Positions 47,122 to 62,100 of a DNA stretch of 64,000 bases are shown in pieces. A model generated the notes under the pieces. The model was not told the DNA's origin. It saw nothing but the letters and a program-made list of their open reading frames with translations, and did not search any database. Source of the stretch: Copromyces sp. CBS 386.78 (taxonomy: Eukaryota > Ascomycota > Sordariomycetes > Sordariales > Sordariaceae); contig MU839097.1 of the NCBI GenBank assembly GCA_030685235.1, positions 186,001 through 250,000 of the forward strand. Direction: 5' to 3'. The position numbers were made by a program, and so were the translations under genes. How positions within the stretch are numbered: position 1 is the stretch's first letter; each line of letters starts with the position of its first letter.

Positions 47122-49899
47122 AAAAGAAATTCTAATAGCTTTAGAGATATATATAGGTAATAATAACTTTATTCGTTTAATTCCATCTCCTCTAATATTT
47201 TATTATAATTAATAACCTCTATAAGCGGTATTTTACCTATCCAAATATTTAATAACCTTTATAGTATTTTCCCGTATAGTAAGGCTAAAAACTCCTCTAC
47301 CTTTTTATTTAGCGGTTCAGTCGGTTCGCGGACGGTTATAACGCCGTTTAGTAATAGGATAGATATATCGATTACTATAGCGGTTTCGCAGCGTATTAGG
47401 CGGGCGGAGCGTTATCTAAGTAATTTAAGAACAGATTCGGGGGGTTCGGGAGCGGATATAGGGTCGGGTATTAGTACTGGGGCAGTATTAATATATTTAA
47501 GCTATTATTAAACTTTAGGAGGTATTAATTTATTAGGATTTTCTTTATAGAAATATAAAATTATTTCTTCGTAATTAAGGATATTAGCCTTAAATTCCTA
47601 GGTCGGTTAATAATTTCCTTTCTATTATATACAGTAATATTAATAGGTATTATTACTTAATTAAATATAATCGATAAATTTTTCGAAATCCTACTTAGTA
47701 CGTTCTTCGTAATTATTTATACGAATTATAACTTTTCCATTATTTATTTTAACGTTTATTAAAATATTTTAACTAGGGAGGCCTCTACTAATTTAAAGCT
47801 AAATTATAGAAACGTAAAAAACGGGGGCGTACTTTATATTCGAAAGTAAGGTAAAATAAATTATATAAAATTCTATTCGTATAATTTTGAACGGGCCTTC
47901 TTATTGAAGGTAAAGCTTTAATATTAGGCGGCCGTTAGCGAAATTAATTATATTAAAGAATATTAAATCCCCTTCCTTATATTTAGAAGAATCGATTCGG
48001 TAACGGTTAACGTTATCTTCGTACTATATTTAAATATATTTTATTTATTATAATACAAAATCCTAAATCGTTTAAAAACAGTTAATTAGTTCATTAATTT
48101 TATAATACTCTTTTAATTAAACAGGTAATAAATTTAGGTGCGGCGGGGTACGTAGTTCAGTACTTATTCGAAAATAAAAATTATAATTAATAAAGAAGGG
48201 AAAAATATTAGTCAATAAGGAAGTTACATTATTATTTATAAATTTAACGAAGGGTAACTATTTAATTTAATTAATCTATATTTAATTAATATAAAAACGG
48301 AGGAATTATTCTATTTTTATATTAATACATTCGGTTTAAACGTTAATTTAGGGGTAGAAAACGGAAGTTAGCTTACGAATAATAGTAAACTATTTATATA
48401 AAATATTTTAAAAATATAAAATAAATTACGTATTATAATTAAAAAGGATTGTATTTAATAAATTATAAAAGTAGTATACCCAATCGATAAAACGATTAAT
48501 TAATTCTTTAACCTTTAAAATTACTATTAAAATATAGTAATATATTTTAATTAATTAGTTAACGACAACAGTAATATATTTAAAGGTTTGGCCGAAATAG
48601 ACGTTTAGAAGTAGTAGAGTAATATAATTAATAGAAATATTTTTCTATAGGGTAAGTAAAATTTTAGAAGGTTTAAATAAGTTAGCGGATCTTCGTTTTA
48701 AAAACTTCGTTTTAATATAAGGGAGATAGCCTTTATAAAAAATTCTAATATTATAAATTATCCTCTCCTAGTAGAAATTATATTAAAGAAAATTATAAAT
48801 CGTATTACGGCTAAAGTACCCTACGTTAGGGGAATTATATTAACGATTAATTAAAACGAATTAAAATTCTTTATTATAAAGGTCGATAATAACTTTATTA
48901 CGCTATTTAATAACGCCATTATTAACTATTTAATATTTTACGAATATTTTATAAAAAACTTTTTTAATATTAAGAGTTTATTATTTATAAGCGGGGTCTA
49001 CGAAGTAGGAAATTACCTTTTAAAGAAAAATAGAAGTTTTATAACTATTTAGAATAATATTATTAATAGATTTATTATTATAGTCGCTTATTAAATAGAG
49101 TAAGAAGTTTAAAGGGTCGTTTAAGCAGCCGTCTTCGAATTATACGGGATTTAAAAATACCCGTTAGCGAACTACTAAATAATTATCGTCGGTATTAGTA
49201 GGGCGATTATTAGGTTTACAGTTTAAAATATTAAAGCGGAGGTTTTACGAACCCGGAGTATATTTAATAAAGAAATTAAATTATAATAGGAATTAGGACT
49301 ACTTTATATAACGCTAAATAAATTACTTATTAATTATAAACGTTTAGAGGTTTTTATAATTTATTAAAATATTAAAAGGCTATTAAACTTCTTTAAATTC
49401 TAGTCTCTATTCCTTTAATGCTTTAATAATAGCAAATAATTCTTTATTATATATATTATAATTATATTCTTAAACCGAATATTTGGACGAAAAGTAGGCG
49501 ATTAGGTAGAAAACGCTATTATTACCGTATTAAAAGAGAGTACCGCTTATAACCTAATTAGAAGCGTCTATTTTAATTATTATTTTTTTAAATTAATCGT
49601 AGATCTTTAATACGGGTCTGCTAATAAAAATTCGTTTTAAAGCCTTAAAAGCGGAATTATACGTAGCGGACTATAATTATACAGCATCCTTCTTCGTAAA
49701 TTCGTATAACAGTTTTACTATTATCGAAAAATTTTTAATAAAATAGCAGTAGAAATTTACAAAACCTAAGAAAGATTATAGGGACTTCTTAAATTAAGGA
49801 ACTACTTAATTAATAATAGCCTTAACCTTTTCTAAATTTATTTCGATATTTCCCGGTATAATAATAAAGTTTAAATATTTTATTCGTATTATATAAAAT

Positions 49900-50450
49900 T
49901 CGTATTTATCGATATTAATACTAAGGCCTATTTTAGCTAGCTAGTTAAAAATATTATTAACGTACTATTTATAATTTTTAACATTATCTAAGTAAATTAG
50001 AACGTTATCGAAATAAGCAGTCGTATAAATATTAAGAACGTTATAAAAGATATTATTAATATAGTTCTAAAATACCCCGAAGGCGCTTTATAAACTAAAA
50101 AGTATTATTAATAATTCAAATAAATTGAAACGCGTTATAAAGGCTATAAATTATTCGTATCCCTCTTTAATACGAATATAATTAAAAGCGGCGATTACGT
50201 CGAACTTAATGAAAATTTTAATATAGTAAATCGCGTTTAAGGTTTTTTTAATTAATAATAGTAAATATTATAATTTAAAAGTAATATTATTAATACCGCG
50301 GTAATTTATATAAACGCAGACTCTTCTACTTAATTTCTTTATTAAAAGGATTAGGGCGGATATTTCTAATTATAATAGTCGGATAAACTTTTTTTATAAT
50401 ATATTATTAATTTATTTTTTAATAATATTAAATTCGTCGGGGTTAAAAAG
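49900..50450 (-). pseudogene. Gypsy reverse transcriptase relic (nested element)
   Basis: Minus-strand translation reads through few stops and keeps most RT landmarks: INYRGINNIT, FIKFDVIAAFNYIRI, and TAYFDNVLIYLDNV at the active site. The second catalytic aspartate is asparagine, explained by GATGAT becoming GATAAT, a TpG to TpA change, so the enzyme would be dead even without the stops. Confidence 0.88.
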
Positions 50451-53400
50451 TTATTTACAAACAGTTAGGGGTATAGTTCCCGGGCGGAATTCGATTTTAA
50501 AATCGTAACAACGGTAAAGGGGAAGGGTTTTAACGCCCTTTTATTAGAAAATATTCGTATAATACTAATATTATTATAGTAATTTAATTTAAATCTATAC
50601 GTTAATTTTAGGGGGTTTATTAGTTTTTTCGTGAAATTTTATAATATTTTCCGAAGTAACTTTACGTAAAGTAATACCGTTAACGGCAAAATATTAATCG
50701 ATAGCCTCTTCGTACTAAAGAAAATCGTTATCCGTACCAATAATTTTAATAGAATTAGAAACTTTAATTGCTTTTAAAATAATTATATTACCTTTACTTA
50801 CTAAACTATCGATTTAGTAGTAGAAATTACTACCGAAGAATTTCTTGTATTTTTATCCCTTATTTATAAGGACCTCTTTAATTATTTTTAATATAAATTA
50901 ATTACTAAGGGCGGACGGGTTTAAAATACTATATTCCTCTATTAATTAATTTTCTTCTATTATACATTTAATATCTTCGGCTATATTAACCCTTATAGTA
51001 TAAATAATTTAGAGGTTATATTTTTCTACTAATTAGTTAAAGGCAGGGGCGGATAATTCCTTAATATCGTTAGGGTTAATAGGATTTATTAGAATATAGA
51101 GGCGACGGATTTAAATTTAATAATTTATAATAACGGTACGGAATCTTCTAACTACTTAGTAAAATATTAGGACTATCCGTAGTAGAGGAGGGGGAATTAC
51201 GCCGAAGGGAATAGTATTAAATATAACGGCTTAATTAAGGCCCGTTAGTATTTTACTAATCGTAGAGGTTTTTAAGCAGTAAACAATCTAATTTCGAAAA
51301 CGGTTAAACCACTAGCGGGTTATTCGTTTTACAATTATAAAAATAGAAATACAGTAAAAGGTATCCGTTTGTAATTTAATATTAAACTTACCTTCGTTTA
51401 AAACCTCTTCGCAAGTAGCCTTTTTAAACATTAAATTCGTTATATAGGTAATTAGGCCGGTTATAGGGGCTTCCTACTTAGTATTAGGGATTCTTTTAGG
51501 GAAGTAACCGCGCTTTTTATAGGCTATAATAAATTAGAGCGAATTGTAAAGCTATAAAATATTTAGCGAATAATAAATTAACTATAAATAACCTAAAATA
51601 ACGGAGTTATTTTCAGCTAAGTTATAAATAAATAGGTCAATAATTTTATAATAATAATTTATTCTTATTATAAATTTTATAAAATAAGTAATATTACTTT
51701 TAATTAAACTTTTATCCGTAAGGTAGAAGATTTTAAAGATTATAAATTTGTAAAAGGGAAAATAATATTAATAAATAAAACGTTTATCGATAAAGTTTAA
51801 AGCAGTATAATTATTATCGATTAAGCTTAAACAATATACTTTACGCAATCCGTCGGATAATTAAATAGAGAAGTTTAATAAATTAGAATATTTATAATAA
51901 TTATTTATAAAAAATCTATAAATTTTAATTATATTTAATTATATAAGGATATTACCCTCCTCCCTTTATATTTATCTTATAGATAGTTGCTTCTAATTGC
52001 AATTTAGTTTAAAAATTGTATATTTTCCTACTAATTAATATAATTAATTTTATTATTTTAGATAGGGCCGACGAAGCCGGGGACGTACGCGGGGACCGGA
52101 GCTTATTAATATTACAGCGCCGCAGTATTATTATTATTATTAGCCGCCTAAGCGTTTATAACATTAATTTAATACTATTAATTATAGTCTTACTAATTAT
52201 AACTTTATTAATTATAGCCGTATTAACCCTATTAAAGAGCGGCGTTATTATTACCGCCTTTATTACCTCCTTTACTACCGCCCTTACCGCTACGACCGCC
52301 GCAATTACTACAGGTAGAAATAAAGGGATCTTTATTAAAATTAATACAGTTGTAGTAAACGGTTGAAAAATAATTTTTGCGATTGTAATAGGTATATACG
52401 CCTATCTTTATACAATATTCGAAAATCTCTTACGAAATTATACTATATATAGTAATATTAATAGCGGATATAAAATTAAAATCTATCGCGTTACTACTTT
52501 AATTAATAGGCTATTTTGTAAGCGAAGTAATATTATAATTATTCGAAGAAAATAGTTTATAAAATAGGTTAGCGAACTTTTCGTGGTAAATATTATTTTT
52601 ATAGCTTTAGGCTAGTAAATAGGTTATTTAGAACTATTTATTATAATTATTATCGGTAGGAAATAAGTATTAGTAAGCGATAATATTACGAACGGCCTTA
52701 ATAATTTTATTACGAAGGAAATATATTTTTATAGTATTATTTATATTATATTAATTAATAAAGATAGTAAAGCGGTCTTCGAAAACAGTTTAATATATAT
52801 CTTTAATTATCTTTAAATTATTTAATTCGCGACGAACAATAATAGTAAGGTCGGAATTGTCGTATTTAATATCGAACTCTTTAAAAAAATTTATAGTAGT
52901 CTTCTATTTCTATTTAATATCGTTAATTAAATATTCGAAAATATTAGTTAGCGCCAATTTAATAGCCGCGAAAGGGGGGCCTTCGAAATATTTAACAATA
53001 TACGAAAAATATTTAAATTTAGAGGCGAAGTAAATCGGCTCATTAATTTAGTATAATTTAATTTTTATACGCTAAAAGTAATACTTTTCCGCTTTTTCTA
53101 ATAGAATAATTCTTTTATTATCAAATGGAATAATATACGTACGTAATTATACTAATTTATAACTATTACCATTAACGTTTATAATCGCTATTATTTTAAT
53201 TTTTTAAATTTATTTAAATTAAGCGCGGACTTTATTAATAGTTTTAGCGTATTTGTCTTTTTATTTTTAAAAGGATTTAAAAGTATTAATCTTAAAATTA
53301 TTAAAGGATTATTTAAATTCGTTAATCCCTTATTAGAATTTAATATTCCGAATATTTAAACGATCGATTTTTTAATAGGATTCAGTAAAATCCTCTTCGG

Positions 53401-53947
53401 CTCTTTAAACGCGCGAGCGGGCTTCGATTATATTATTATAAACGAAATAATTATAAGCAAGGGCGACGTTACAAAATACCGGGACCAATATTAACGTAAA
53501 GGCATAATTTATAGTATAATATAATAAAACGCAAATAGTAGAATTATTATTAAAGTTTATAAATACTTTAGCAAGGGTATTATAAATTATTTAATTCGCA
53601 GGGTTAATATTAGAAATTTAAAGAATTCCAATAGCGGTTACTATAATAAAATTATTAATAATAACCCGTAGCTAATCTATTATTAATTATTAAATTAACG
53701 CAGATATAGTAATTTCTTTAAATATATTATTTTAATTAATAGGTAGGGAAAAAGAAATAAGGCTAATACTTATATTGTATTACTTAGTTCGAATCGTACT
53801 ATTTGCGACCGAATCTTTACTTACCCCGTTCGTAAGGGGTCGAATCTTTTAATCGCGGAGTACAATTTGAATAATCTTTTCTATACTAAACGTAATCTAA
53901 ATTTATTTCCCTTGAACGCGCGTAATATAATAGTAAATACAATAAAT

Positions 53948-54170
53948 TATTACGGGGTAAAGTACTATTAGGGGTAGGGTTAGATATATATTATTGTACG
54001 AAGGAGAGGAAAGGAAGGATATACGTAGAGGATTGGCTATATGGGCGAGAGCCCTGGAAGCTAAGCCGTACGCGCATATAACCCTGTACGTAACCGTGCC
54101 ATAACCGATGGTTATGATACATCTAAGAGGTAGTGCAGGGTGGGCATATTATAGGCCTAATCCTATAATA
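53948..54170 (-). repeat. 5' LTR of nested Gypsy element (right copy)
   Basis: 223 bp, direct repeat of 46,887-47,109. Here the left half, next to the element interior, carries most of the RIP changes, and the right half keeps TG and CA (for example GGTTATGATACATC and GTGCAGGGTGGG). Confidence 0.92.
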
Positions 54171-54175
54171 GGGAG
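54171..54175. repeat. Target-site duplication, right copy
   Basis: GGGAG immediately after the right LTR, identical to 46,882-46,886. Confidence 0.9.
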
Positions 54176-57100
54176 ATAAGGTCGAAATTAATATAATACC
54201 TTTAATTTCTATAATAATTATTACCTTTAAAGAGACTAAGAAGGTTCGGGTCTCCAAAGGTAATTCCTTTAATAATACCCCCATATTCTTATTTATCCCC
54301 TTTATTTTAACCATTAATATAGCTAAGAAAAGAGCTAAGTATAACGTTAATACTATAGAGGAAAAGTAATCCGCTTTTAAATTTGCTATTAAGAAGGTTA
54401 AAAAGGTCTATTTCTTTAATTAGCTTAAAGATTCTAAGGTTTACAACGATATTACGGATTTAAAGGAATTCTACCTTATAGTTACAAAATTTATAAACAT
54501 TAAAGTTTCGGTCACTATCGAAGATATTATTAAATATAACCTTGTTAATATTATAACTATTTACCGTTAAATAGATCTACTTGCCGATACCACTTATAAT
54601 AATAATTACAACTTACCTAAACCTAAATTTAAATATAATAATAATATTACCCGTAATAATACCCTAGAAATTAATAAATTTATCCCTATTAGCCCTAAAG
54701 GACCTATTATACCTAAAGGACTTATTTAGGTTAATACTATAAATATTAAGTAGAAATCTATTCGTAACTATATTTTAATTAATTTTATTAAATTAATAAA
54801 GGAAAATATTTAAATTATTTATAGTTAAATCGATTAGCTAATATTCGTTAACGTTCTTTTAGAATAGTAAAAGATTAATAAATTTAGGATTAAATTAATT
54901 AGGAGGGTATTATTCCGTAATACCTCTATTAACGTTATTAAATACGCCGAAATATTTATTTTAACTTTAAAGAACGGGGTTACCCGACTCTTTATATTAT
55001 TTACGTTAATAATTTCCGTTAAAACGAAAGGAGGGGAGAAAATTTTTACCTTATTTAATATAAGAATTAAGTATAATACTATTTATAAAGGATTAATAAA
55101 TTATTTTAATTTAATAAATATTAATATTAAAATTACTAATATTAATAATAATAGTAGTTAAAAGGGATTCTTTAATAAGATTTATAAAAAGATTTATTTA
55201 TTTAATAAAGGTAAAGAAATCTATTTTTTTATTACCGAGAACCGCTTACCCAATTATAAAATTATTTTAAATTTACCCTTCTTTTAGGACGCTAATATTT
55301 ATATAAAGTACAATAAGAATAAAAAGAATTATACTTCTATTACTATTAATAGAATAGTAATCTACATTATTCTAACCGTTGCCCCCGAAGTATATAAAAG
55401 CGGTTAAAATTTTAAAACTTAAAAGTTAACCGGAGCCAATTAACGGATTTAATTCCCGAACAATACTTACGGCCTCTATACAATTCGGCAAAAATAACGC
55501 CATAAATATTAATTCTTTAATAAGAATAGAATTACCAAATTAGATAGAATTTGAAGAAAATAATAAAAAGATTATTATACTTATAAATAAAATAATAGAA
55601 AATTTAGTAGAAATATTATTTGAAGAGAAGGAAAAATATAAAACGTTACAAAAAGTTTAGAGGATTATTAAAAAAGGAAACACTAATTTTAAAGTTAATT
55701 CGAATTTAAAAAATACTATTCGGCTATATTCGGTACGAAATAGAGGAAGAAATCCTAAAATTAGTATTAAAGAAGATTCGGAGGAATTAAAAACAATAAT
55801 TATTCTCCAATAAGTAAAAAGGAGGATTAAAAAGGTATTAGCAAAAGAATTTAAGAAGGCTATAAGGAAATCCATAGGGAAAGTGAAGTAAATACTAATA
55901 ATTTTCCACATACAAATTAATACTATATATAAAAGGGTCGATTAAAAAGCTAACTTAATCAATAACGCAAACTTTAATAGGTTAAAACCGGTAGGAAACC
56001 CTAATTAAAAAGTAAATAAATAAACCTAAATATAAAAACAGATTACTAATATTTTAGAGAATTTTAATACGAAATAGGACAATTATATTATTCCCCGGTT
56101 TATAAAATTAATTAAAAAGTTAAAATTAACCGAAGAGCGTCTTTAAACTATAATTAAAATAGTCTAAAGTATTTTAAATAATAGCGAAATTAAATTATTT
56201 ACCTATATCCTTTATAATAAGGAATATATTCTTACTTAGGACTTTATAGAATATAAAAAGCTTAATTCCGATATAACTCCCCCTTAGTAAATCCGTACTA
56301 TTTCGTACTTAGTTTAATAAATTAAAGCTATTCCTATCCCTAAAGCTCTCTATAACTAAATTTATAATTTATTTAAAGAAAGGATAAAAAAGGGAATCTT
56401 CGAAGAAAGCTACGTTATTTACCAAAATAATTAGTTTTTCGTTACTAAGAAGGATAGAAATATACGCTTAATTAATAATATTTAGAAAATTAACTAAATT
56501 ACTTTGAGAAATATAAATTTACCCCCGGGTTACAAAGAATTTAGCGAAAGTTTTAAAGGTTATAAAATAATCTCTCTATTCAATCTTTTTTTTAACTATA
56601 ACCAAATCCCCTTCGAAGAAATTAGTAGGGATATTACTACTTTTTCTATACCCTTTAACCACTTTAAAATAACGATTTTACTTTAAGGAAGTATTAATTT
56701 TATCGTTTAATTTATAAGGGTAATAATTAAAATACTCTACAATTTAATTCTTAATATTTACTAACTTTATTTTAACAATATTTATATTAAAGGCCTCTAA
56801 ATAGACTATAATAAGAAGGAAATTAATATAAAAGGAATTAAAAAATACATTTTAGAATATTTGATTAATATTAATAAAATTTTATTTAATATAGAATTAG
56901 CCAAAGGAACTATTATAATTACTAAATCTAATTAGTACTAAAATAAAACTATATTCGTAAAATACTTTTGTAATCTTAACGGGAAATCCTTAAATAAAAA
57001 TAAAATTATAAAAATTAACGAATAAATTTATTATAAATACCGACCGGATAGGAAGGGTAAGGAAATTAAGTAGGTTAAAACTTTTATTAGAATTATTAAA

Positions 57101-59130
57101 TATTATAGGATTTAGATCAAGAATTTCAATATTATTATAATCCCTTTTTATATATTAATAAAGAAAGGAATCGAATAAGCTTAGACCGAGAATAAATAAT
57201 TTACAATAGAATACTTTTAATACTTTATAATTACCGCCCTAATTCTAACAACCCTCGTTTATAACGACCCGAAGTATAATATAATCTACTTTATAATTAA
57301 CGCTTCGATCGAAGGATAAGGAATAGTACTAGAGTAGATCGGCCCCGATAACAAGAGACATCCTTGTAGGTTCGAAAGCGGGATTTAATCGGAGGCTAAA
57401 AAACGATACAATACTACTAAGAGAGAGCTTTAAAGTCTCCTCTATATTTTTAAACGTTTACAAAAATATTTATTCGGCGTTCGCTTTATTATTAAAATAA
57501 ATACTATAATCCTTGTATATTAATTTAATAATATTACTAGTAACGTCCCCAATACCTTATTAATAAAATAAATTGCCTAAATTAAAATTTTCAATTTCGA
57601 AATTAAGTATATTCCTAGAAGTAAAAATATAATTACTAATAATCTATTTCGCAAACCTCTAGGGCCTTTTAATCTCTACAAGAAAGAATACGAGGTAAAT
57701 ATTAACGATTTTATAAATACATAAATTTATTCTATCTTCGTTATTTATATTAATATTCTAAAGCTTATTTTTAAAGGAAATTAATTAGATTTTTCTTACG
57801 AGATTTCTACTTACCTAATAATATATAAAATTTTTAACTATTTAAAAAGATCTACTTTTAAACGTTAATTCCGTAATAATATTATAAAATACTTTATTTC
57901 CGAAGGAACTTTCTAACTACAACCGATAAATCCTTCGCAATTTCTACAAAAGTTAATTAATAGCCTTACAAAGCGTAAACAAATTATATTTCGCTATTAC
58001 AATAAAATAGATCACTAAGGAAGGGAAGGGATATATTATTACATTACCGAATATTATTATTAGAAAGGTATATATACTAACGTTAAAAAATTAATCCATT
58101 CCTACCTAACTTACTAAAAATATAACCCTAAAAAGTTCGAAAATAAATATTAATAAATATTTCCCAATATTCAACCTATAGGAAGGTAAATTCTTAATAT
58201 TTAATTTATACCCAATATAAGTAGAAAGAAAGTACCTTTATTAGAAGCTAAAAATAACCTTACTAATTACGTAGAAACTACTATTCTATCCAATATTAAA
58301 GTAAAAAACGTCTAAAATTTTCTTAAATTAGTCTTTTTCTATTAAAGATTTTTTATTTTTATTTTAATAGACGGTAATTTAAAATTTATAGGAGTATTTA
58401 AAGAAGTAATTAACCTATTAAGGATTTTAAAATACGTTATTACCCCCTATAATTCAAGGACGAATAAATTAAATAAATAAGGATATTCGATTATTATTAT
58501 TTCCTTAATTAAAATAACCGACGGGAATAACGTTAATTAAAAGATATATTTACCCTACGTTCTCTTTACCAACTATATAATAATAAGAGGCAATTACAGA
58601 TATATTCCCTTTTAACTTATTTATAATTATAACCCGATTACCCCTATTGAATTTAATCTACCCTCTTAAAGAGTAATAAATTAAGAAAACGATAATAAGC
58701 GTATAATAAGAGAAGAATTAATTTCTATTATAATTATTATATATATAAATATTAAATACTATTTCGTTTAAATAATTAAGAAAATTATAGTAGTAAAAGA
58801 GAAGGCTACTAACTATTATAATAAATATAATTAGCAAAGGATAAGACTTCTAAATAGCTAAATTAAAGAAGGAAATTTAATATTAATTTATAATAATATC
58901 CGGCATATTAATATAAACTCTAATAAGAAATTAATTTACCAGTAGAGAGGTTTATACTATATCCGCCGAATTTCAAGTAACGTTTATTATATCGGGACCT
59001 TCGATAGCATAGAAATTAATAAACCGGTTAATTCTTAGAGGATTAAAAAATTTATTATAAGGGATAGTATAATATTAGTAGTAAACGAGCCCGAAGCTTT
59101 ATTAAACTAAATTAATTTTAAGGGAGGATA
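54171..59130 (+). mobile_element. Outer Gypsy element, right part (protease, RT, RNase H, integrase)
   Basis: Plus-strand continuation of the element interrupted at 46,886. Reverse transcriptase is clear at about 56,440-56,830 (IRLINNI, INLPPGYKEFSESFKGYK, YNQIPFEEISRDITTF; the catalytic box as FNNIYIKG). RNase H follows at about 57,290-57,660 (INASIEG, NKRHPCRFESG, RYNTTKREL, FEIKYIPRSKNI). Integrase runs at about 57,960-58,700 (zinc-binding HH region, then ILKYVITPYNSRTN and IEFNLPS). Order RT-RH-INT is Gypsy. The RT differs from that of the nested element, so they are different families. A purine tract (AAGGGAGGATAAAGAGA, about 59,119-59,135) may be the polypurine tract; no LTR pair was found, so the right edge is approximate. 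Confidence 0.85.
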
Positions 59131-62100
59131 AAGAGACTTTGAATAATTTAATAACAGAATAATATTAGAGGAAATAGGATAGCGAAATTTAAATACCGGC
59201 CTAAACGAAGAAAAGATAATATTCGAATTATATTAAGTAATAAAATTTCGTATTAAAATATAAAAAGCAAAAACGGCAAAATAGAATTAGCGTTTAGAAA
59301 TCCCCTTACCGAATATTAAACTACCGGGCAATTAGGAAAAAATAAACCCTAAAGAAGAGGAAGAAGAGCTTTAGTAGAGGAGATCCGCACCTCGACCGAA
59401 ATTTTCGATCCAATATTTTTCTATTCTTTTTTCTTTTTTTCTTTTTATTCTCTACCTTTTCCCTCCCCGATTCCCTCCCCATCCCTACGCGTTAAAAATA
59501 TATCCTTTTATCTCTTCCCCCTACTATTTTAATTCGAATTTATATCTTTTCATCTATTTATCTTATTTTTTTCGTTTAAAAACTCGAATAAAAGGAAGTC
59601 CCCGCCAATTCTATAATATAAATAATTCCGACTTATTTCTAGCCCTAATATATTAAAGGCCCTTAGGGAACTATAAACTTAGGTAAAAGTAAGTTTAAAA
59701 TATACGATTAAACAATTAGCACATTATTTAAATATAATTATTATTTTTAATTTAAAGAGTAATTTATTTTGTAAAGCTTTAGAAAGGAGGAAATCCATTT
59801 AAGCTACCCTTCTAAAGGAAGATTTTTCTTAAAGGAAACTTATTTTTTCATTAATTATTTTTACCGCTTAGAAACCGCTTTTAAAATTATTTTATCCGTA
59901 TTACTAATATTCTAGCTTAATAGATACTTCCTTATACTTTTTAATTAAATATAGTATAAGCTTCGCTATTTGCGAAAATAATTTAAATTATTAGAACTAA
60001 GGATTATTACTAAGGGCTACTTAAAACTATCAGAAAAATTATTTAACTTTTAAATTCGGGAAGATTATTTAAATATTAGAAAATCTTACTTTTTTAGTTG
60101 AATAGTTTATTACTAATTACCCTACTAGGAGGTTTTAAATTAAAGGAAGAGAAATACCCGATTTCTTACTACTTTTCTTAAAGAAGATAATATTTTTATA
60201 TTAATATTATTCTCGTTATTAATATTACTATTACTTTTACTCTCATTATCGGCCTTTTAAATACAATATAATAGAATACTAATACTTAGCGAAAGAAATA
60301 ATACGATTTGCCTCCTTAACTTTCTATACTATTTAAAACTACTAGATTTAAGGCCGTTTAATTAAGTATAAATTATTAGGGACTAACCTCTAATCTTTAC
60401 TTCTCCCGAGAAGAGAAACGACAAGACTACGTAAGACCGCTTTCGATTATTCTATTACCGACGATTTATATATATAGAATTAAGCGTTAGACTAATAAAA
60501 TACCGGTAAAGCTATTTAAATAAATAATACCCTTTAGTAATTAATTTACTATAAATTACTTCCTAGCACTTCAATAATACCGGTTAAGCATCTAAAATGA
60601 AATCTCCCTTTTAAAATATAATACCTGCGAAAGATAGTAGTTTTACTCCCGCTTTTTAAATGCGTTTACGTTTTATTGCCTTCTATTCTTATTGTTTTTG
60701 CTTTTATCTACTTTTTTCTATACTTTTTACTATTTCTATTATTAGAGTTTTTATTTTTATACGAAAGTAGTATTCTAGGCTTTAACCGCCTTCGAAGGGA
60801 AGATATACTATAAAATAAGGAGTATTACTATTACGTAGAGATTTATATTAAGGGAAGTATATTAAAGAATATATTATATAATATTATTTTTTCTCTACTA
60901 AAATTACTACTACCTTTTCTTATCCCCCCCCCGAAAAATACCAATAAAATTACCCCGCCCTAAAATTTTTTCGTAAAATCTCCTCCTCCTTAAAAACGAT
61001 TAATAACCCCTTACTTTAAATTAAATATTGCGAGAAGAATAGAAACGCTTCCGAATTAATTAATTATCCTTATTTTTATTAAAAATAACCTCTTTTTTAA
61101 TTAGCGTAAGTAAATAAAATAGTTTCGCGCTCCCGAATTTATTATTAATTTTAATACCTTTAATATTTAAACCCTTCCCCTTTAACCTTAAAACTTCTAC
61201 TTTATACTAAATATATTTAAATTACTATATAGGATCCTAAAGAATAGGATTAGAATAATAAAATTATTAAGAAGGAATAAAACCCTCGATCGATATTAAA
61301 GAACTTCCGCTCCTATTTTTGAATAAGAAATTATACTTTCCGTTATAGAAATCCCTATAATATTGGTTAAAAGTTTTAAAGGCCTTAAAAAACTCTTAAG
61401 AAGTAGTATAATCGATAGCTTTTTTAATATACTAGTAGTAATTAGCATAAATCCCCCCTTTAATATTCCGACTTATAGAGATATACCCGAAAATAGGTCG
61501 CGGCGTACAAAATATTTTAAAAGTTATTTATAAAGATAAACAGGTAATAGTTAAAGTCGATATAAATTTTAGAAAGGATTTAATATTTACTATTAGGACG
61601 TTTATTCGTATAACGAACCTAATCTATTATATTTAAAGGAAATTAGGGAACGGGAATCGAATTTCTAGATATAATTAAACGGTTATAAATATTCATCTAT
61701 AGTTCTTTAATATTCTAGCGAGGCTATAGAATTATATTAAAGGTAGAAAGAGGCGGGAAATTAGTACAAATTATAACTTAAATAGGGTTAATTATAGAAG
61801 GCGAAAAAGAAATCGAAGATAAGGATATAGTATTAATATAAGAAAGAGTTTAAGCAAAATAATAATAATAATATAAATTATAGGAAAAACTAGGAAAGAG
61901 GTAGGAATTGAAGATCTTTTATACCTAGCCAACGTATATTAATTAAAAGGAGATTAAAAATTAGTTTAATTATATACCTAAGGATTTTAATAACCAATTA
62001 AAATAGTAAGGGAAGAAAGGGTATTAAAATAGAAGGAGCGGCTTGTAGTTTGTATTATTATTGTAGCTAAAGAGGAAGCCTAGACCCCTAAATAAGGGAA

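Larger units (their letters stand above)
46887..54170 (-). mobile_element. Complete nested Gypsy LTR retrotransposon, RIP-inactivated
   Basis: A 7284-bp element in minus orientation, with 223-bp LTRs at 46,887-47,109 and 53,948-54,170, a polypurine tract next to the 3' LTR, and a perfect GGGAG target duplication. Minus-strand translation gives a Gypsy reverse transcriptase at about 49,900-50,450: VCVYINYRGINNIT, KIFIKFDVIAAFNYIRIKEG, and the catalytic box as IYLDN instead of IYLDD. The order gag then pol fits the minus orientation. The element is inserted within the gag-pol of a plus-strand Gypsy element, so it is the younger of the two. No frame longer than a few dozen codons survives, so it cannot move by itself. 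The primer-binding site next to 53,947 is not recognisable after RIP. Confidence 0.9.

Noticed and set aside
52016..52366. 116-codon plus-strand frame in the nested Gypsy element
   Set aside because: Antisense to the element, made of Ile/Leu/Thr repeats produced by RIP-generated TA-rich codons.
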